A program made the position numbers and the translations under genes. The notes under the pieces are model-generated. The model searched no databases. It saw nothing but the letters and a program-made list of their open reading frames with translations, and was not told the DNA's origin. DNA of 64,000 bases from Humulus lupulus. Its lineage: Eukaryota > Streptophyta > Magnoliopsida > Rosales > Cannabaceae. The stretch spans positions 118,238,903-118,302,902 of the forward strand of contig NC_084802.1 in the NCBI RefSeq assembly GCF_963169125.1. Reading direction: 5' to 3'. Positions 1-10,890 of the stretch are shown in pieces (the first letter of the stretch is position 1; each line of letters starts with the position of its first letter).

Positions 1-278
1 TACTGATCCCAGCCCTCCCTCAATATGGTTAAGTTTGGAACAATGATGAGTTTCGAGCCTGAGAATTAAGTCATATAGGATGATTTGAAAAGACTTAGTT
101 AATAATAGAGATGGCTTATTTTTCTAAGTTTAGATACACACCCTAATTATAAAGAAGGCTTATAAAACTTTTCATAAGAAATCATAATTTATAGGTCTGA
201 GTTATGTTTGCTTAGATTAAGTTTTTCCTTAAAGCCTATTAGGGTAAGTTCTAATATGTTTCCTCGACTATTAGAACT

Positions 279-805
279 TTGCGGAAGTTGCCGCCCAGAG
301 GGTCTGCTCGTACCATTACCAATGTCGATGACTCCAACGCCGCTCATGAGACTAATGAAGTCCTTCTAGTTCATAGAAGAGAAGCGCGTGCTACCACTAC
401 TGTTGCTACTCAGAGTGCATCGCCGCCACCACCGGTTAACATCACTGTAGAAATTGTCTGGCTACGACAACAAGTGGAAGAGCTGCGACAATGACAAAGA
501 CTCAGCTGCAGCCATAACATAGCAATAATAATAGGCAGAAGAGAAAGCATCCCGATAGTAAACAGGCCAATGGTGGCAAAAGAATGCAAGCAAGTGATAG
601 GCCAGGGTATGTAGAATACTCGCAGTGCTCCAAATGCCAAAAGAAACATCTTGAGGAATGTCGTGCAAATACCAAGGAATGCTACATTTGTGTCCAGGAA
701 AGTCATCGAAAGAGGGAATGTCCACAACTCAAACAAAAGGAGAAGAGGGATAATACGATGGTTCTAGACCAAAGTCTTTGCCTTGACCTAGGGAGAAGCC
801 CATGA
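279..805 (+). pseudogene. gag remnant with zinc knuckle (Tekay-like)
   Basis: An N-terminal piece (279-494) is basic then Pro-rich and ends in a stop at 492-494. A second piece (about 520-805) carries a CCHC knuckle, CYICVQESHRKREC, with the expected C-x2-C-x4-H-x4-C spacing, preceded by a Cys-rich CSKCQKKH segment. The capsid core of about 200 residues that normally lies between them is absent, so an internal deletion has joined the ends of gag. The knuckle normally binds retrotransposon RNA. The frame breaks before protease. Confidence 0.75.
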
Positions 806-3027
806 TAGTAACAAAGCAGCTACAGGTCAGATCCCTATCCTCGATAGTATATGTTCTAGTATTGTTTGATTCAGGAACAACATACTCGTATATCTCGTTA
901 GGAATAATAGAGAAATTAGACAAACCTTGTAGAACTAGGTTTGTAACATAGTTGCCTTCAGGTGAAGTAGTCCTATCATCACGGATAGTACGAAGCGTAC
1001 CGATCAAAATTGAGGACGTAGAACTAGAAGGAAACCTGATAGAGTTAGAGATCAAAGACTTCGACGTAATATTAGGCATGGACTGGCTAGCAAGGCATAG
1101 CGCAACCATCGACTGCAGACGTAAGCAAGTGATGCTCGAGACTCCTTACAGTCAGAAATTATGCTATATGGGAAAATTTTTAGAACTACGAACACCACTT
1201 ATTTCATCTCTCAAAGCTCAAAGGATGATAGAAAAAGGATGTCACGCATTCTTAGCTAGTGTCACGAATGTGGTAAAGGAAACACCACTAAGGGTTGGAG
1301 ACGTCCGCATTATAAAGGAATTCCCAGAGGTATTTCCTGACGACCACTAGGATTGCCACCGACACGGGAGATAGACTTCACAATCAAACTAGTACAGGGT
1401 ACCGAGCCTATTTCAAAGGCACCATATCGGATGGCACCGACCGAACTCAAGGAGTTAAAGACACAGCTACAAGAACTCTTAGACTTCGGTTTCATTAGAC
1501 TGAGCCATTCGCCATGGGGAGCACCGGTTCTATTTGTGAAGAAAAAGGACGGAAGCATGCAGATGTGCATAGATTACCGCGAGCTGAATAAGGTGACGAT
1601 TAAGAATAAGTACCCGCTACCCCGAATTGACGACTTGTTTTATCAACTTCGAGGGGCAACCGTGTTTTCAAAGATTGATCTACGGTCCGGGTATCACCAG
1701 CTCAAGGTACGGGAAGAGGATATTCCCAAGACAGCTTTTAGAACTCGTTATGGACATTATGAGTTTCTAGTTATGTCTTTTGGTCTTACCAACACTCCAG
1801 TCGCATTTATGGATTAATGAATAGGGTCTTTTGGACAAATTCATCGTAGTGTTCATCGACGATATTTTGGTGTACTCAAAGGACGAAGACGAGCGCGAGG
1901 AACATTTAAGGATGACCTTGTTACAACTAAAGGAGCATCAATTTTACGCCAATTTCAAGAAGTGCAAATTTTGGCTGTCATAAGTAGCGTTCCTCGGGCA
2001 CATAGTATTCAAGGAAGGAGTTGTTGTAGACCCATCTAAAGTAGAGGCTGTGAAGAATTGGCCAAGACCAAAGAATGTGTCAGAAGTAAGAAGTTTTCTG
2101 GGATTAGCAGGTTATTATCGGAGGTTTGTAGAGGGTTTTTCTAAGATAGCCACTCCACTTACCAACCTTGCCCAGAAGCAGCAAAGGTTCAACTGGACTG
2201 ATAAGTGTGAAGAGAGTTTCCAGTTGCGTAAGGATAAGCTATGATTAGCACCAGTACTTTATATACCGGAACCCAATGACAAGTCTGTAGTCTACTGTGA
2301 TGCGTCGAAGCAAGGATTGGGTTGTGTGCTGATGCAGAATGACAAGGTGATAGCCTACGCCTCAAGGCAATTGAAGGAATACAAGCAACGCTATCCAACA
2401 CACGATATGGAGTTGGCAGCGGTAGTCTTTGCATTAAAAATTTGGTGCCACTATCTTTATGGAGAACGATGTGAGATTTATACGGACCATAAAAGTTTAA
2501 AGTATTTCTTCACGCAAAAAGAGCTCAACATGAGGCAGCGCAGGTGGTTAGACCTAGTAAAAGATTATGACTGCTAAATTTTATACGACCTGGGAAAGGC
2601 AAACGTGGTTGCTGATGCGCTAAGTAGGATGAATTATGGAAATCTAGCAGCGTTAGCTGGAATAGAAAAGCCGCTACTGCATGAGCTGATCAATGCTGGA
2701 ATAGAAGTAGTCACTGGTAAATTGGCTAACTTGTCCATCCAGTCAAATCTATTAGACGATATACGGATTGGGCAAGGGCATGATGACACGTTAGTAGTAC
2801 ATATGGATGCAGTTAGAGAAGGGAAGGCCACATATTTCTCAATATCAGTTCAAGGGTTATTGAGATATAAGGATTGGGTATGCGTTCCAAATGGTCAAAG
2901 GATTAAGATGGCGATTTTAGAAGAAGCGCACAGTACCCCGTACTCAGTTCACCCAGGGTCAACCAAGATGACTCACGACATCAAAACAATATATTGGTGT
3001 CCAGGAATGAAGAAGGATATAGCAGAG
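801..3027 (+). pseudogene. pol: protease, reverse transcriptase, RNase H, integrase N-terminus (Tekay-like)
   Basis: Domains in order: aspartic protease with LFDSGTT (Asp near 868); reverse transcriptase from about 1410 with CIDYRELNK, the fingers/palm motif [12 protein letters not shown] and the catalytic FIDDIL near 1855; RNase H from about 2285 with [10 protein letters not shown] and [10 protein letters not shown]; then the zinc-binding start of integrase with H-H-C residues near 2930-3000. In-frame stops or shifts break it near 1350, 1815, 1980, 2243 and 2575, so it cannot make a polyprotein. The reading stops at 3027, where the solo LTR enters. Codons resume exactly at 4479, which proves that the LTR is a later insertion. 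Confidence 0.9.
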
Positions 3028-4473
3028 TGTTGACTGTATTTTTAGCCAACGATGTGAGAACGTCAAAAACGATATAGCCTTCAAGAGAAATAAAACAACA
3101 CAGACAGTTTATGAACAAAAGTAAATAACATGAGATTTTATAGTGGTTCAGCCTCGATAGTCGGTAATAGCCTAATCCACTTAGAGATTTTATTACTGTA
3201 TTCACACTCAAGATCAGATGAACCAGTGTCAACTGAGTTTCTTAGTGTAAATATTCCAGAATACAAAAAAGGGGTTCTCTCAAGAAAAACACACTTTCTC
3301 TCTCTAGAACACAGATTAACTCTCAATTTGCCAAAAGTCCTCTTACGATCCCACCAATCCTCTATTTATAGGCCTGGGATCCTCAACTGATATCCCCTTT
3401 TGATAGGGATATTTTATTATTTATATTATATTTAAATTACAAAAAATACTTAAGATACAACCGATTCCTCAATTTGAGTGAGGAATGAGAGATTCCCGGG
3501 TGCCTAGACCGATTCTTGCTAAAGTCGTTCCGGGGATTTTGACGTAGTCTCCTGGTCCAACACATGCATGTTGATTACATGCAAGTATTGGTCAAATATA
3601 CTCCTCCAAGCTTTCCTTGGCTCAAGGTGATGTATGAATGGCTCTCCTCGGACCAAGGTCATGCATGCTTGGCTCTCCTCGGACCAAGGTGGTCCGAGCC
3701 AACTCCCTTGGCCTCTTACCTCGGGTAGGTCCGAGCCTACCTCCTCCAATCAAGGTCCGATCAAACCTTGTGGCCTTCTCCTCGGACCAAGGTGGTCCGA
3801 GCCAAGCTCCTCTTGCCTTCTCCTCGAACCAAGGAGGTCTGAGCCAAGCTCCTCTTACCTTCTCCTCGGACCAAGGTGGTCCGAGCCAAGCTCTTTGACA
3901 TCTCACCTCGGACAAGTCCGAGGCAACCTCCTTTAGCATCTCCTAACTATGTCTAATCGGACATTGTGTAGCCTTCCCTTGGCCAAAATCTAAGTCTCAA
4001 TTCTTGGCTTGCATGGGACTTCTTTTCCTTAGCTTCTTACCTCGGACACACCCGAGCCAAATACTTAGAAAACCTTGGGAGGCTTACCTCGGACACACCC
4101 GAGCCAAATACTTAGAGAACCTTGGGAGGCTTACCTCGAGCACACCCGAGCCAAATACCTGAGAGGCTCCTCAAGCTAAGGTCCGATCGGACCTTCTGCT
4201 TTTGTCCCTCGAGCCAAAGTCCAAACCCCTCTTTTATGCTCCTTGGACTTGGGTTTGAAACAAACACTTGGGCTCTTCGAACTGGGGTCTGAGCCAAGCA
4301 CACCTTAGCCCAAATATTCTCCTCGGGTGTATTTGACTTGACCATGGCATCTCTCAAGCAGTCCAAATTCTTAACTGATGCATTGGGCTATTGCTAAGCC
4401 AGATCACCCAACTAATTCATGTCACGTGTCAATTTTATTGCCACATCATCCTTTTCAAATTTTTGGGATAACA
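3028..4473 (-). repeat. solo LTR ('LTR2' family) with target duplication CAGAG
   Basis: On the plus strand the block starts TGTTGACTG and ends GGATAACA and is flanked on both sides by CAGAG (3023-3027 and 4474-4478). Removing it restores the integrase frame of the host element. It matches the 3' LTR at 24610-25883 in reverse orientation. A minus-strand TATA box (plus-strand reading CTATTTATAG) lies near 3361-3370. Bases 3610-4200 are a minisatellite of GGTCCGAG/CTCGGACC units, many of them self-complementary. Long open frames across it on both strands encode only this repeat and are not genes. A solo LTR is what LTR-LTR recombination leaves after deleting the internal region. Confidence 0.93.
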
Positions 4474-4478
4474 CAGAG

Positions 4479-5630
4479 TATGTGTTTAAATGCTTAATAT
4501 GCCAACAAGTGAAAGTAGAACATCAGCGGCCTGCGGGCTTATTGCAACCACTTAGCATTCCAGAATGGAAATGGGACGACATAGCCATGGCTTTCGTGAT
4601 GGGTTTGCCTAGAACAAATAAACAACATGACTCGGTTTGGGTAGTAATAGATAGATTAACCAAGTCAACTCATTTTCTGCCTATCAAGACTTCATATACA
4701 GTAGAACAATACGCAGCCGCTTATGTTCAAGAGATAGTAAGCCTGCATTGAATTCCTAAGACACTAGTGTCTGGTAGAGGATCGGTGTTTACATTGAGAT
4801 TTTGGGGAAGCTTGCAGCAAGCCATGGGTACCAAGTTAAGTCTTAGTATGGCATTTCATCCACAGACCGATGGTCAATCCGAGCGTACCATACAAATTTA
4901 AGAATATATGTTGCGCGCTTGTGTACTTGAATTCAGAGGACCATGGAGTAAGTATTTTCCACTGATAGAATTCTCCTACAACAATAGCTACCAATCAACA
5001 ATCGGGATGGCACCTTATGAATTGCTTTATGGAAGAAGATGTCGATCGCCGCTACATTGGGATGAGGTAGGAGAAAGGAAACTACTTGGACCTGAAGCTG
5101 TTAGAGAAGCTCAGAATGCAGTAGCGCTGATTAGAAAATGTATGCTCGCTGCTTAGAGTCATCAGAAAAGTTATGCGGATGCCAAGTGGCGTGATGTGGA
5201 ATTCAAAGTCGGAGATCAAGTCTTCTTAAGGATATCTCCTATGAAAGGTGTGAAGCGGTTCAGGAAGAAAGGCAAGCTTAGTCCCAGGTTTATAGGTCCT
5301 TTTGAGATATTGGACAAAGTGGGAGCAGTTGCATATAGATAAGCCTTACCGCTAGCTCTAGCAGATAGTCACAATGTGTTCCACATCTTGATGCTATGTA
5401 GATATGTGTCAGACCCATCTCACGTCCTCAAGAATGATACGATAGCACTTCAGAAAGACTTGAGTTATGAGGAACGACCGGTTAGCATCCTAGATAGAAG
5501 GATGAAAGAATTGCGGTCTAAGAGTATTCCGATAGTCAAAGTCCTATGGAGTAATAGTTCTGAACGGGAGGCAACATGGGAGTTGGAGGAGGACATGTTA
5601 GCCCGAGATCCGGAATTGTTTGATAAGTAA
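4479..5630 (+). pseudogene. pol continued: integrase core and C-terminal chromodomain (Tekay-like)
   Basis: After the solo LTR the zinc-finger half resumes (CLICQQVKVEHQRP), followed by the DDE core: the first Asp in WDDIAMAF, the middle motif degraded near 4770 (SGRGSVFT where SDRGS.FT is expected, so the catalytic Asp is changed), and the last Glu in the GQSERTIQ context near 4880. The chromodomain is at about 5470-5630 (PVSILDRRMK, KVLWSN, ATWELEEDM). In chromoviruses this module reads histone methylation and directs insertion into heterochromatin. Stops occur near 4751, 4900, 5156 and 5341. The frame ends at 5628-5630, just before the polypurine tract. Confidence 0.88.
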
Positions 5631-5654
5631 ATTTCGGGGACGAAATTCTTTGTA

Positions 5655-5666
5655 GTAGGGGAGAAT
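5655..5666 (+). other. polypurine tract of Tekay-like element
   Basis: A purine-rich run (GTAGGGGAGAAT) lies directly before the 3' LTR start TGTAGAG. This is the usual plus-strand priming site. Confidence 0.75.
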
Positions 5667-7490
5667 TGTAGAGTCCCATAATTTACTTAGCTAGTTAGAT
5701 AGTAGTAGTAGTAATAGCTAGTAGTAGTTATAGTATGTTCATTACTGTGGATTTTGGTTCAAGCCGGGACTTAGTTGAACACTCGTAGCAACACTTATAG
5801 ATTTTATAAGTTTAACCTATAGTTTAAGAATATTAATTATAACATAAGGTTTGATTAATATTGCTGGTCCTAGATATATTATTTAATTATAACCTAAGGT
5901 TTAGTTAGAGCCAATAAGAATATGACACTTGTCATAAGCATGATTATTAAGAAATTAAGTATTTTGATGATAAAATAAAGAAATATAAGCTTTAGTATTC
6001 ACCGGAAACTGTTAAGGTCGTAATATGACTCAGTCAAAGTGGTTATCCCATTCAAATTATGCTGAAAAAGTGCAATTACGTGTTTAAAATATTCACGTAT
6101 GCCGATATATCGCAGCTAGGAGCCGATATATCGCCTAACGAAGGATACGAAAAACACGTTGGCATTGCACGAACGTACGAACGAAGGCTCGGGACTAGGG
6201 CAGAGCCGATATATTGCCATATAGGGGCAATATATCGACCTTAGTGGGTTATTTTTTCAAAAATTTGTTTTTAATTTTGAAAATAAGGCTTATCTACTTA
6301 GACATACCTCTTAACATTTTTGACCGAGTCTTAAGCCTCTAATTGATGAATATTCAAATATTTTCAATTATATTCATTATTTTTATTCAAATCAAAATGG
6401 GGTTAGTTTCACTCCTTACCTCTATAAATAGGACCTAGTACCCAGCCCTTCCCCTCATTCTTCAAGCTGTGATCAGAGATTCCAAGGTGATAGTGCTACC
6501 ATAGAGTGATAAACACTTGGGTTGGGAAAAATCTTTGTCATTCTTAAGCTTTATAAAATACTTGGGAAGTGAGGATTAGTGTATTTCGATATTGAAGTTA
6601 GACCAATCCATAAGGTCAACTAAGGTTCTTAAAATTTAAAGATCTTTCTTGGAGTGTTCCAAGTCCCGCATTTGTTCTCAAATATCCCGGTTTTGGTAAG
6701 GAAAATAGGATAGATTTTGTATGCTTTTATGTTTTGATATATGTTTATGTTATATGTATGATATGTTTTTAGTTGTTTTAGTATATGAATTGTTTAGATA
6801 ACAATCACATAATTTGTTTAGATAACAAATATAGAACTTGTTTAGATAACAAGACCCAATAGTAGATTCCTTGGGCATATGATTGTTTAGATAACGAGCC
6901 CCATAAATTTATATGACTTGTTTAGATAACTAGCCCCGTAAATTTATGGGCATATGATTGCCTAGCTAGAAAGTCCCAAGAAGTATGATAGCCATTGTAA
7001 TAGATGTTGTTTTTATATGTTTTATAGCATACGATTATGATATGGCCTCATGTTTATGATTTATGTTGTATGTTGTTAGATTTTCCTTGCTGGGCATTAG
7101 GCTCATTCCTTTATTTTTTAGTGTGATGCAGGAAACTAGATACGGAGGTAGGAGGATTCTTGGTGGCTTGACTTGTGTATTGAGGATGAATGGAATGAAT
7201 GGGCTGCGAGTCGATCGAGGATGACGTTATCTTTAGTTTTTTTTTTAAATTATGTTTCTATGTATTTTCCGCATTTAGTTTTGTAAATAATTTTATTTAG
7301 TTTTAAATTATGTTTTATGTTTTAAATAATGGGTACCCATACAAAAATTCTATTTTTCTTTGTATTTTCACATTATTATGTTGAGGTTTTAATAAAGTTC
7401 TTATTATTTCTTATGTATATGTTCTTCAAAGTAATAGCTATGTTTAGTAGTTCTAATGGTCCAAGGTCTTAGAATAGTTGGGTCATTACA
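5667..7490 (+). repeat. 3' LTR of Tekay-like element
   Basis: It starts TGTAGAGTCCC and ends GGGTCATTACA (1824 bp). Both ends match the solo LTR at 42223-44288. Inside are four copies of a CGATATATCG-type palindrome (6103-6112, 6124-6133, 6207-6216, 6228-6237), the last two forming a hairpin with GGC/GCC clamps. A TATA box, TATAAATA, lies at 6423-6430. Between about 6780 and 6965 is a short degenerate tandem repeat of TTGTTTAGATAAC. Confidence 0.9.
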
Positions 7491-7828
7491 AATCCTTATT
7501 GTTCTTTTCTCTTATTCTCTTTGTATCTATCTCATGTGTTGAGAATCGACCACTCTAGTCTAGGTGATCCTAAGGATACTTTGGAAGGCTGTGAAGAAAA
7601 TTGAAGATCGGTTCAGTTTCTTGGTAATACTCTGCGACATAAAGGATACAAGGGTTAGAGAAACTGAAGGAGTGACTCATTCATTCCGCTGCGTATAATG
7701 TAAGTATTCTTATCATTATTTCTCTTTGAATTCAATTTGAGAAACATGTTCTAGGTTGTCTAATATTAACTTGTTTAATATTAGATCTACATGAAAATAA
7801 ATAAAGATCATGTATTTGTTTCCTAACA
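7491..7828 (+). repeat. 3' remnant of the copia-1 5' LTR
   Basis: The sequence from CCTTATTGTTCTTTTCTC to TTTCCTAACA matches the last 338 bp of the 3' LTR (from about 16649 to 16986) with scattered mismatches. The missing upstream part lies beyond the Tekay-like insertion and outside the window. A primer-binding-like stretch follows at 7829-7843 (TGGCCTCAGAGTC against the common TGGTATCAGAGC), a degraded initiator-tRNA-Met site. Confidence 0.85.
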
Positions 7829-10041
7829 ACTGGCCTCAGAGTCTTTGGTAATCTTTATTTTCATGCATGAACATGTTAAAAATTGAATTATTTGATGTGT
7901 TGAGTAATTGGATGGATTTCATGATTATATGAAGCATATTGAATTCTATGTGATTATTAGCAATTTTAGGCTATTTTTTTGTGTTTTCTATGCCATTAAT
8001 TTTTATATATATTTTATTTTGTGTAAAACATGTGAAAAATTAATTAGAAAATTGTTTTGGTTTGAAAAATTACACCAAAAAAATTTCAGAAATTTTTTGG
8101 CTTGGATGCCATTGCGTGCACGCATCCGCGCGCACACCAACGCGTGCTCCTGTGCGAGTCACCCAGTGTTCCTTGCATGCGACCCTCGGCAACCAGTGCA
8201 AACCTGCGCATGCGCACCTGCGTGCACACCAGGCACCGTGAACAATACCCAACACGGGTATTGTTCGTCAAAAAAAAATATTTTTTTTTTAAATTAAAGA
8301 AATTAAAATGTGAAAATTAATGATTTATAATCAAAGCCAAAAATATCATATTTGTTTTATCATTTAAAAATATTTTTTAAAATAAGATATTTTTGTTGGT
8401 TGAGATTTAAATAATTAGATACTTTTACAAAGATTCAAATTCAAATTTAAAAATATACTAACAACTTATTTTAAATATTTTAATGTATTAAAATATTATA
8501 ATTAAGATATCAGATATATAAGATACTTTCTTTTAAATACTTGTTATTTCTATTAAATCTTTATTTGAAAATTTAAATATCTATTTATTCTATAGTTTTT
8601 AATATTTAAATTATTTGAAATTTAAAATTTGTTAGTTAGATATTTTCATGAATATTTGAATTTGTTTAACTGTTTTGAGATATTTTAGGGTCGTTATAAC
8701 TATTAATATTTTATTTTTTAAAATGTTTAAAATATTAGCTTATAATTGTAACAACACAAGATATTTTTTGAAAAACAGTTTACATAATGATTTTAAAGTT
8801 TAAAATTGATTAAATTTTGAAAAATATCATTTTTTTCAACCAATTATCAAAATATTTTTTTAATGGGATTTAAATTAACTTTTAGACTTGCTCATATAGT
8901 AACATGATTAGGCCCATCCAATTATAACATGTATGTCTGCACTATATGTGGTATTTTTGCAATTGGGCTTAGATGCATATAGTGGCTCATATGTTTGCTA
9001 GATATATGGACTTTGCCAAATAAAATATTCATAAAATGATAGGTTTTATTTGGGCCCATTAGAAAATGTAAAGTTTAAATTCCTATCTTGTGGGTGATTC
9101 CACTTGTGAAGGCCCATTTGTTTTGCATGACTATAGTGGGCCTAATCAATTAATAACAATTAATAAAACGAAGGTTTAAATTCCTGTTTTTTGGACCTTG
9201 TATGGAAGTTTGGGGGCCTTAGTAGTGGGAACGACATACTGAGCCCAACCCTCCTCCACACAAGCCCAATTGTTAAGGCCCATTTACTTGAGTTGGACTT
9301 AATTGTATAGGTTCATTATATTAGTTAAACCTAAATATTTATTAGCAACAAATTAATTGAATTTGTTTCAATGTGACACTTTAGAATTAATAGAAGATTA
9401 TAGAACTTTGGTTTTAAAATTTTAATTTTTTCAATTTTTTGGTGAACCATAGTCATTGATTTTCTAAAAATAAATAATAAAAATACTATTTTAATTTTAT
9501 AATGAGCTCATTTTAAGAATTATATTCGATCTCCACCGTTGGTTTAACAATGTCAATAGCTTAATGGGGCCTCGAGACGCTTTGATTCGTCCCCCTACGA
9601 AAGGTGTTCATTAGTTATTTTGACAACATTAGATTTCGAAAGATAGATAATTATAGGTCAAATTCTACTAGACTCACATCTATGGTGACTACTAGGACTA
9701 GATCTATTGATTATCGAAACCGTGGGTCTAGCTCATAAAATAAGAGATTTTGTTTTCTTATTTTGATCGAATAATAGATTGTTAATAATGGTGTCAATTA
9801 TTAAATAAGTTTACAACTTTATTTAACTAGTGGTATTTTTTACTCTCGCCAACCAAGACAAAGATATCATAGATTAGTTAAAATCCTAAAGAAATAGAGA
9901 TATGATTATTTTGGAATTTTCTCTCATATCTTACATATTTTTGGTATATGTTGTGCTATTTCTTGAAATTTGTGTGAATAGGAGTTTTATTGAGCAAATG
10001 TGATTGATTTCTATTTTATTGATAAATTTTTAGTTTTAAGT
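7829..10041 (+). other. long untranslated leader of copia-1 with a GC-rich island
   Basis: About 2.2 kb between the primer site and gag have no credible gene and are mostly AT-rich. The exception is 8100-8265, a GC-rich island with many CpG and alternating purine-pyrimidine runs (GCGTGCACGC, CGCGCGCACAC, TGCGCATGCGCA), followed by a perfect hairpin with 10-bp arms AACAATACCC (8241-8250) and GGGTATTGTT (8256-8265) and a 5-base loop. An open frame at 7908-8297 crosses the island but has no recognisable domain. Confidence 0.6.
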
Positions 10042-10890
10042 ATGGTTGTGTCTACTCCCATCCTTTCTCAACTTTCGATGGAGAAACTCACTGGAGAAAA
10101 CTTCCTTAAATGGAAGCAAAACATCAACATTGTGTTGATTAGTGACAACTCCAAGTCCGTCATGACTGAGGAATCCCCGGAAGTTCCAGCTGAAGGAGCT
10201 ACCAAGTCTGTGAGGGATAAGTATGAGTGTTGGCAGGCGGCTAACAACATGGCGCGGTACTGCATGTTGACTAGTATGGTCAACAATCTCAAGACAAAGA
10301 TTGAGAATGTCGAGATGACCTACGAAATCCTAGACCAGCTCCAAGACATGTTTGGTGCCAAGTCAGCGCAGACTCATTTTGAGGCCACCAAGAAATATGC
10401 CAATGCTTGAATGGCACCTTCTCAACATGTCTGCAATCATCTGATCAAAATGACAAACTACTTTCAAGAAGCTGAACTGCATGGAGCAACAATAGATGAG
10501 GAAACTCAAGTTGGCTTAATCCTCGATAGTCTCTTTCCAGCTTTCCTGACGTTCACCACCAACTATGTGTTGAATACACTCAACTATGGTCTGACATAGC
10601 TCATGGGTGGACCAAGTAAGGGAGGAGAAAATAAGACAATGACTACTACTACTGCTGATCTAGCTAAGGCTAAATCTAACCAAGCTTCGTCTTCGAAAGT
10701 TGGAAACAAGAGGAAAGGTGGACAAAGCTACAACCCCAAGCCTGCAATGATGAGTGCACAACCAAACACATAGATGCCTAAGGGGAAGAACAAGAAAAAC
10801 AAGAAAGGTAAAGGTAAGTGTTTTCATTGCAAAGAGAAGGGGCATTGGAAATAGGATTGCCCCAAGTTTCTAGCAGCGAAAAACAAAGGT
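10042..10890 (+). pseudogene. copia-1 gag with zinc knuckle
   Basis: The start at 10042 (MVVSTPILSQ) is preferred over 10000 because the homologous part begins there. The sequence LTGENFLKWK and the following helical region are typical of the copia gag (UBN2/gag-polypeptide) family, which forms the particle shell. The frame is interrupted by TGA at 10408-10410, TAG near 10598 and 10771, and TAG within the knuckle at about 10852. The knuckle is CFHCKEKGHWK-stop-DC. The remaining coding is in one frame (10000, 10411 and 11005 share phase), so the damage is nonsense rather than frameshift. Confidence 0.82.

Larger units (their letters stand above)
1..7490 (+). mobile_element. Ty3/gypsy chromovirus, Tekay/Del-like, 5' end outside window
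   Basis: The element reads left to right as gag remnant, protease, reverse transcriptase, RNase H, integrase, chromodomain, polypurine tract and 3' LTR. A chromodomain fused to the end of integrase is the hallmark of plant chromoviruses. The 5' LTR and primer site lie left of the window; bases 1-278 look like untranslated leader with no gene. The element is dead: gag has lost its capsid core, pol has many stops, and a solo LTR of another family (3028-4473) splits integrase. Its 3' LTR abuts a truncated copia LTR, so it inserted into copia-1. The five bases after it, AATCC at 7491-7495, should be one half of the target duplication; the other half is outside the window. Confidence 0.9.

Noticed and set aside
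3519..3939. Open frames on both strands with Trp-Leu-Gly-Pro-Pro repeats
   Set aside because: They translate the palindromic LTR2 minisatellite; no start context or domain, and the solo LTR is non-coding.
7908..8297. 129-codon frame in the copia-1 leader
   Set aside because: It spans AT-rich leader and the GC island; composition changes mid-frame and no domain is visible.
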